Source of the DNA: a virus
Length of the DNA: 42,555 bases
Virus record (IMG/VR): IMGVR_UViG_3300044731_000682
Coordinates: 1 to 42,555 of that record
Strand: one strand, 5' to 3'
In this document: piece after piece, positions 38,097 through 42,555 of the stretch
Numbering within the stretch: position 1 is the first letter of the stretch
Layout of the letters: every line of letters begins with the position of its first letter
Notes under the pieces: generated by a model
Seen by the model: the letters and a program-made list of their open reading frames with translations, nothing else
Database searches by the model: none
What the model was told of the DNA's origin: nothing
Made by a program: the position numbers and the translations under genes

Positions 38097-39496
38097 AAAG
38101 GGCGCTCCGCGGACGCACCTCCGAGCGTTTCAGCGGGCGTCACGGCCTCGATCGATGGCGAGCCCGTCTCGACTGGCGGCGCGGCCTCAAAGGGCAGCGG
38201 AGAGCCCGGAGGCGCAGGCGGTAGCTGAATCTTCGCGATGTTCTCGCCGCCGTCCTCGACGCTCCACGCGGGCAAGCCCAGCGAGGCGCGGATTTCGTTG
38301 ACGCGCACGCTGCCGGTGTCGATGGCGTCGCGCGTGATCGGCAGGCTGTCGTCAAAGAGCGTCTCGATGACCGGCAGCGGGATATCGGCGCGGCGCAGAT
38401 TGTAGTACGCGAGCCACCTGACCACGTCGCGCGTGATTGAGCCCCACATCAGCGTCGAGTCGAGCTTGCTGTTCTCGAGCCGCACGCCGTCGCGCGTCTC
38501 CGTGCTCGAGCGCGAGCCGTTTGCGCCGCTGAGATAGAGATCGGGACTGACGCCGAGCGCGAGGAACAGCTCCTCGTTCAGCGACGCACGAAGCTCTTTC
38601 CAGACGCCCGTCGAGCCTGCGCCTGCAGGGTCGATGATCTTGATATCCGACGTGCCGCTCGTGACACCGACGCTGTCGGCCGTGAGCTGCTGTAGGTCGT
38701 CGAGGATGCGCTGCCGCTGCGCGCTATCCGACGACGCGGCCATCTGCGCGAGCACAAGTGGATTGCCGAATCGCTCAGCGCCAACCAACCAGAACGTCCA
38801 GACGTTGCGCTTGAACATCCAGTAAAAGACCGCCGCGAGGAAGTCGCCTTGGTCCATCGGCCGGCCGGGGTCCGTCCACGGCACGTGCACGAGGAACTTC
38901 GCCGGATAGTTGATCGTGTTGTACCACTGGTAGTCAAAGTCCCTGACCTCGAGTGACCAGTCCTGCGCGTACCGCAAGTTGCGCGTTTGCACTGGCACCG
39001 GCTGCGGCATCCACGCGCCGCCGCGACGCGACCACACCAGCTCGTGACACGAGATGCCCATGCCGATGGCGTCGAGGACGCGCATCAGGAACGTCTCGCG
39101 CGCCTCAAGCGACACGAGCCATTCCTTGGTCAACTGCACCAGCTCTTCAGCAGCGCCGCGCATCTCGGGCGCGACGTCGTCGGCCATGCGCACGGCGAAG
39201 CCGCGGCCAGCCACCGACGAGCGGCGCGTCGAGTACGCGCGACGCACGACGGGGTCACGGCGCATCTGCGTCGCCATGTCCGCCCAATACTCGTAATTGC
39301 CGAAGTCGAGCTCGCGCAGCGCCGTCGAGATGCGCCCCGGCGACACCGGCTGTAGCGCGCGCCCGCTGATGGCCGACAGCGACTGCGGCCTGATGACGCG
39401 ACCCATCTCGGGGATGCGCGTGACCGGCCCCATCGGCTCAGGCGCAGCGGCAGCGACCGGCGCGGTCTTCTGCGTGCGTGGCTTGCGAGACGTCAT
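37982..39496 (-). CDS. Portal protein (DUF935, Mu gp29-like)
   Basis: This 504-residue protein is the unshifted portal product. The portal forms the ring through which DNA enters and leaves the head. DUF935 features are visible: MRRDPVVRRAYSTRRSSVAG, then DAIGMGISCHELVWSRRGGA, VPVQTRNLRYAQDWSLEVRD, FLAAVFYWMFKRNVWTFWLV and RVNEIRASLGLPAWS. The main fold ends by about residue 425. The last 37 residues after the slippery site are Ser/Thr/Arg-rich and look non-native, and they overlap the MuF frame. Most of the gene is normal; only the end is odd. Confidence 0.9.
   Translation of the reverse strand: MTSRKPRTQKTAPVAAAAPEPMGPVTRIPEMGRVIRPQSLSAISGRALQPVSPGRISTALRELDFGNYEYWADMATQMRRDPVVRRAYSTRRSSVAGRGFAVRMADDVAPEMRGAAEELVQLTKEWLVSLEARETFLMRVLDAIGMGISCHELVWSRRGGAWMPQPVPVQTRNLRYAQDWSLEVRDFDYQWYNTINYPAKFLVHVPWTDPGRPMDQGDFLAAVFYWMFKRNVWTFWLVGAERFGNPLVLAQMAASSDSAQRQRILDDLQQLTADSVGVTSGTSDIKIIDPAGAGSTGVWKELRASLNEELFLALGVSPDLYLSGANGSRSSTETRDGVRLENSKLDSTLMWGSITRDVVRWLAYYNLRRADIPLPVIETLFDDSLPITRDAIDTGSVRVNEIRASLGLPAWSVEDGGENIAKIQLPPAPPGSPLPFEAAPPVETGSPSIEAVTPAETLGGASAERPFSTSPGSAHGMPALSMTSATSRTSSLSATPRTRRAYRQ
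38075..38102 (-). other. Candidate programmed -1 frameshift signal
   Basis: On the minus strand CCCTTTC (38102-38096) is in portal phase C CCT TTC, the canonical X XXY YYZ heptamer. After a 7-nt spacer comes a hairpin with CGCCG (38088-38084), loop GGCT and CGGCG (38079-38075). The spacing of 7 nt fits known -1 signals. The same tRNA reads TTC and TTT, and CCT to CCC changes only the wobble base. The -1 frame leads into the minor head protein. Confidence 0.75.
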
Positions 39497-39499
39497 CGG

Positions 39500-40987
39500 C
39501 TAACCCCAGTAGTTCTTGCGCCCGACGCGGGGCGCGTAGTCTGTCGTCAGGTCAGCAGACACGCGCCTGCCAGTGCTCGCGACGCCGCTGCCGACGTGCA
39601 TCTCCGCGAGCAGGTCGAACGCAGCCGCGAGCGCGTCGACTTGGTCGTCGTGCGCGTCGCCCTGCCCCGTAAATCGCGCGACCTCGTCGCAGAGGTCAGG
39701 CAGCCACGCAGCGCCCTCGCGCACGAGCACGCGGCCCGCGTTCCACGCTGCTGCCAGCGGTGTGGCGCGCGCGTACTTGTCTCCGATGGCCGTCTTGACC
39801 TCGACTTGCAGCCCGACTCCTCGAGGTGGCGGCAGCGCGAGGAAGTCGAGCGCGCCGCGGTCAGCGCCGCCTGCGTAGATGCGCGACGCGGTGTGCGGCC
39901 AGCGTGCCCTAAGCATCGCGAGCTGCTGCGCGAAATCGCTCGCACGCATCTGCGCGCGCAGCACGTCGAGGACGTAGTACCGCGCGTCCTGCCCTTGTCC
40001 CGCCTTGCCCATCACCACTGCCACCGACCAGTCCGCGCTCGTCTTCGCTGAGTATGCGAGGTCGAGCCCGATGCCGCGCGTGAGCTCGCCCGGTGGCGTC
40101 GAGTACGTCGTCGGCGTTGCTGAGAAAACTGCGCCACCGCGCGCTCGAGGCTGGCCCATGTAAAGCGCTGCCCACTCGTACGGCCCGACCTCGCGCTCGC
40201 GCTGGCGCAGGAACTCACGCGGGCGCTGCGACGGCCACAGCGACTCGTCCTCGGCGGTGATCGCCGGGAGATTCACGACCTCCCAGCCGTCAGCTTCGAG
40301 CCTGCCGATGAGGTCGTCGGGATGCCAGCGTGTATGCACAACGATGCACGAGCCCGTGGGCGCGATGCGCGTGAGCGCCGTCGACCGCAGCCAGTCGGAA
40401 ATCTTCTCGCGCTCGCGCCGCGACTCAGCCTCTTCGCGATTTTTGTGCGGGTCATCGACCACGACGACCTGCGCGGCATAGCCGGTGAGCGGCCCGCCGA
40501 TGCCCGTCGCGAGCAGACCACCACCCTCGACCAGACGCCAGCGTCCAGCCGCGCTCGTGTCGTCGCGCAGTGACAGCCCGGCCTCGCGTGCGAGGTCGCG
40601 AATCTCTTTGCTGCGGTCGTGCGCGAAGTCGGCCGAATACGACGCGTACACCACTGGCCACGTCGGATGACGCGACAGCATCTGCACGATTCCATGCTGG
40701 ATCAGCGTGGTCTTGCCGAACTGCGCCGGGACGCTCACGCACGCACGCACCGTCTCGCCACGCATCGCGCGCTCGAAGAGAGCGGCCACCGGCGCGAGGT
40801 GCTGCGGCGGCTCCCATCGCGGAGACAGCGCGTGCACGTAATCCACGAGGCTCAGCCTGCGCCGCGGGTCTTCGCGTGACGGCGACTTCTCCGCGCGCAG
40901 TCGCTCAAGCTCCTGCGCCGCTGCCGCTCGCAGCCGCGTCGACACCTGCGCCTGCCGCCGACCGCGTATCAGCTCGCGCACCGTCAT
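39500..40987 (-). CDS. terL: Terminase large subunit
   Basis: This 495-residue terminase ATPase/nuclease cuts and pumps DNA into the head. The Walker A-like site is VPAQFGKT (86-93), Walker B is VVVVDDP (174-180), and the segment HTRWHPDDLIG (218-228) is typical of this group. The nuclease domain has GLDLAYSAKTSADWS (from 307) and DAHDDQVDA (444-452). I chose ATG 40987, which shares a base with the small-subunit stop; a TTG directly before it is unlikely. Packaging type (cos or pac) cannot be told. Confidence 0.94.
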   Translation of the reverse strand: MTVRELIRGRRQAQVSTRLRAAAAQELERLRAEKSPSREDPRRRLSLVDYVHALSPRWEPPQHLAPVAALFERAMRGETVRACVSVPAQFGKTTLIQHGIVQMLSRHPTWPVVYASYSADFAHDRSKEIRDLAREAGLSLRDDTSAAGRWRLVEGGGLLATGIGGPLTGYAAQVVVVDDPHKNREEAESRREREKISDWLRSTALTRIAPTGSCIVVHTRWHPDDLIGRLEADGWEVVNLPAITAEDESLWPSQRPREFLRQREREVGPYEWAALYMGQPRARGGAVFSATPTTYSTPPGELTRGIGLDLAYSAKTSADWSVAVVMGKAGQGQDARYYVLDVLRAQMRASDFAQQLAMLRARWPHTASRIYAGGADRGALDFLALPPPRGVGLQVEVKTAIGDKYARATPLAAAWNAGRVLVREGAAWLPDLCDEVARFTGQGDAHDDQVDALAAAFDLLAEMHVGSGVASTGRRVSADLTTDYAPRVGRKNYWG

Positions 40988-41517
40988 CAATGCGCCTCGT
41001 CTGCGGCCTCGTCGTCGTCGGCCCTGTCATCGCCAGCAAGCCGCGCGAGCAGCACCGCGTACCACTCAGACGGCAAGCACTCGCGAGCAGCCGTCAGCAC
41101 GTCGTTTGCCGCGGCCTCCTGCGCGCGGATGACGAGCTGCTGCGAGGGCGCGTACGTCTCAGGCATCGTGCGCTCAAGCAGCCATGCGCGAGCTTTCCAG
41201 TCGCTTTCCTCGCCAGCCTGCGTGGGCTTGGCTTGCAGCCGTATCTGGTCGAGCATGGACTGCTCGAATGCCGAGCGCGCGCGTGCGACAGCGCCGAAGA
41301 AATCCGCGTATGGCTCGCGTCCTGCGTCAGCCTGCGAGCGCCACTTCTCGATGCATCGCGGCGACACGCCCTCGGCTTCGAGCGCTGCCGGTAGACGCAG
41401 CCCGTTCTCGACTCGCGCGCATACCCGCTGCGTGAACGCTGGCGTGATGTGCGACGGCCTGCCGAGCGGCGCGCTCAGCTGCCGAGGCTCCTCGCCCTTC
41501 CGCTGCCGCTTGCTCAT
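40987..41517 (-). CDS. terS: Terminase small subunit
   Basis: This 176-residue protein begins MSKRQRKGEEPRQLSAPLGR. Its N-terminal half is a helix-turn-helix of the kind found in small terminases (GRPSHITPAFTQRVCARVEN, LRLPAALEAEGVSPRCIEKW), followed by YADFFGAVARARSAFEQSM. It would recognise the packaging site and load TerL. The stop shares a base with the TerL start. An in-frame extension to 41664 would overlap the upstream gene; the ATG at 41517 is more likely. Confidence 0.8.
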   Translation of the reverse strand: MSKRQRKGEEPRQLSAPLGRPSHITPAFTQRVCARVENGLRLPAALEAEGVSPRCIEKWRSQADAGREPYADFFGAVARARSAFEQSMLDQIRLQAKPTQAGEESDWKARAWLLERTMPETYAPSQQLVIRAQEAAANDVLTAARECLPSEWYAVLLARLAGDDRADDDEAADEAH

Positions 41518-41574
41518 GCCATCACCATCGCAGGAATCCCGCGCATTGTAAGGGACGCACGCAATACAGGGTCG

Positions 41575-41591
41575 GCGCAAGCCGATTGCGC
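41575..41591. repeat. Short hairpin upstream of TerS
   Basis: GCGCAA (41575-41580) and TTGCGC (41586-41591) form a 6-bp stem with loop GCCGA in the 100-base gap (41518-41617) between the HTH gene and TerS. A TACAAT -10-like sequence lies on the minus strand near 41545-41550 but has no good -35. The gap may hold a weak promoter or attenuator for packaging and head genes. Confidence 0.4.
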
Positions 41592-41617
41592 GGCAACGAT
41601 AGGCGCGCATTGACGCA

Positions 41618-42555
41618 TCATTCGCCCCTCTTGCGCGGCTTCGGTGGACGCCTGCCAGACGCAAGGTGCTCGGCCATCCACGTTTGCAGCTCGGCCTTCA
41701 CCGCGACGACGCCCGCAAAGGTCTTGTAAACCGGCAGCGACTTCTCGTCTGACAGATACCGCACGGTGCGCTCGCTACAGCCGCACGTCGTCGCAATCTC
41801 TTTCCAGCCTTGCAGATCCCACGGTGTTGCCCTGCTCGCAGCCATAGCCGTCAACCTCCCGTCGTGCGGGACCAGCCCGCGCGCGCTCATTGCCCGATAT
41901 AGCTCTAGCAGCCCCTCGCGTCGCATCGTGATCACGTGCCCGACTGGCACCTCGACGCCGAACGCCTGCGACGCGTACGCCGCGATATCGCTGGCAAGCG
42001 GCTCCTCGTACGGGTCAACGTCCTCCTCGCCCTTGCGCGGCCTGCCACGCACCGCGATGCGCGTCTTAGGCTTCTGCTGCCGCACGCCCTCCCCGAAGCG
42101 CGGCTGCGGATGCTGCATCGGTAGTCGGCTGCCCATGACGCCGAGCACCGACCACACGACGACCGCCCGCGCCTGCGCTGCCGACAGCCGCTCCTCGACC
42201 GGGTACGTGCGCAGCGTCCAGCCGTCCGCGAGGCACAGCGCCCACAGCCGCGACACGGGCGCGATGCGCTCGACAGCCCGCTGCGCGGCGTCCCCTTGCG
42301 ATGCCCCGCTGCCGCCCCAAGACTGCGCCTCAAACCGCGACGGGTCGCTGGTCGACCGCAAGGGCGCACCGTCGATGCGCGCGGCGTCTAGCGCCCGTAG
42401 CGCGCCGAGAACGCCACCAAACGGCGGGCGGCTGCTCTCGCCGCGGTTCTCGCGCGCGATGATGGCGAGCGCGACCTTGGTGGCCTCGTGCTGCCGCTTG
42501 GCCCGCTCGCGCAGCATGGCCGGCGTCACCGTCTCGACGGGCGCAGCGTCGCGGT
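41618..42555 (-). CDS. Helix-turn-helix protein, 3' part (begins at 377 of left copy)
   Basis: This is the 3' part of a 343-residue protein; the true ATG lies at 377-375 in the left copy of the overlap. The C-terminal 60 residues contain a MerR/excisionase-like helix-turn-helix (WKEIATTCGCSERTVRYLSD followed by LPVYKTFAGVVAVKAELQTW). Further upstream is an AT-hook-like core (RGRPRKGEED). The middle is helical. It is probably a DNA-binding regulator or packaging-associated factor, because it sits between RusA and TerS. The GTG at 42529 is an internal Val codon, not the start. Confidence 0.82.
   Translation of the reverse strand, partial: RDAAPVETVTPAMLRERAKRQHEATKVALAIIARENRGESSRPPFGGVLGALRALDAARIDGAPLRSTSDPSRFEAQSWGGSGASQGDAAQRAVERIAPVSRLWALCLADGWTLRTYPVEERLSAAQARAVVVWSVLGVMGSRLPMQHPQPRFGEGVRQQKPKTRIAVRGRPRKGEEDVDPYEEPLASDIAAYASQAFGVEVPVGHVITMRREGLLELYRAMSARGLVPHDGRLTAMAASRATPWDLQGWKEIATTCGCSERTVRYLSDEKSLPVYKTFAGVVAVKAELQTWMAEHLASGRRPPKPRKRGE
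42273..42555. repeat. Right copy of the terminal overlap
   Basis: This is the match to 1-283 with four silent third-position differences. See the left copy. It shows that the sequence is circular or circularly permuted, and it carries a second allele of the spanning gene. Confidence 0.95.

Noticed and set aside
1-42555. tRNA genes, CRISPR arrays, integrase or attachment site
   Set aside because: I looked for T-loop patterns, regular spacers and tyrosine or serine recombinase motifs and saw none. A tRNA search program and profile search would be decisive.

Overview
The window looks like a complete or nearly complete genome of a tailed double-stranded DNA phage with GC-rich DNA, assembled as a circle. 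The last 283 bases (42273-42555) repeat the first 283 (1-283) with four mismatches, and one gene reads intact across the join. No integrase, transposase, tRNA or CRISPR array is visible. The host is probably a GC-rich Gram-negative bacterium: the lysis cassette has an amidase, a small holin-like membrane protein, an inner-membrane coiled-coil (spanin-like) protein and a lipoprotein, and the promoters I can see are of ordinary sigma-70 form. The head genes are of Mu type (gp29-like portal, gpF-like minor head protein, gpI-like protease/scaffold, gpT-like capsid, gpG-like morphogenesis protein), but no Mu transposition genes are present. The tail genes look siphovirus-like, with a short tape measure.

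Layout. (A) Leftward 9957 to 8293: an RHH/AT-hook DNA-binding protein, two small proteins and a secreted protein, ending in hairpins and a terminator (8156-8286). (B) Leftward 8064 down to 1, continuing at 42555: from a TTGACA promoter at about 8137, a tightly overlapping operon encodes a small regulator, a ParB-like protein, a superfamily 2 helicase, two unknown proteins, four tandem Cys-rich paralogues, two more Cys-containing proteins, a DNA methyltransferase, a RusA-like resolvase and a helix-turn-helix protein that spans the join. (C) Leftward 41517 to 16471: TerS, TerL, portal, minor head, protease/scaffold, decoration, capsid, connector and tail genes, tail-tip and fibre-like proteins, with the lysis cassette at 18978-21225. 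(D) Rightward 10129 to 16379: small early proteins from two strong sigma-70 promoters, then a RecT-like annealing protein, SSB, a replication-initiator-like protein and coiled-coil proteins. Blocks C and D converge on a hairpin at 16392-16431.

The most striking item is at 38096-38102. The portal reading frame contains a canonical -1 slippery heptamer (C CCT TTC), followed 7 nt later by a GC-rich hairpin. The -1 frame leads straight into the minor head (MuF) gene, which stays open for about 290 nt with no ATG, GTG or TTG. This predicts a portal-MuF fusion of about 795 residues made by programmed frameshifting. Other items are the array of four paralogous zinc-finger-like genes (2778-4472), AT-rich palindromes at the divergent control region beside an AT-hook gene (9958-10128), an approximately 406-bp segment bounded by copies of the SSB 3' end, and a tail protein built from about nine 21-residue repeats.
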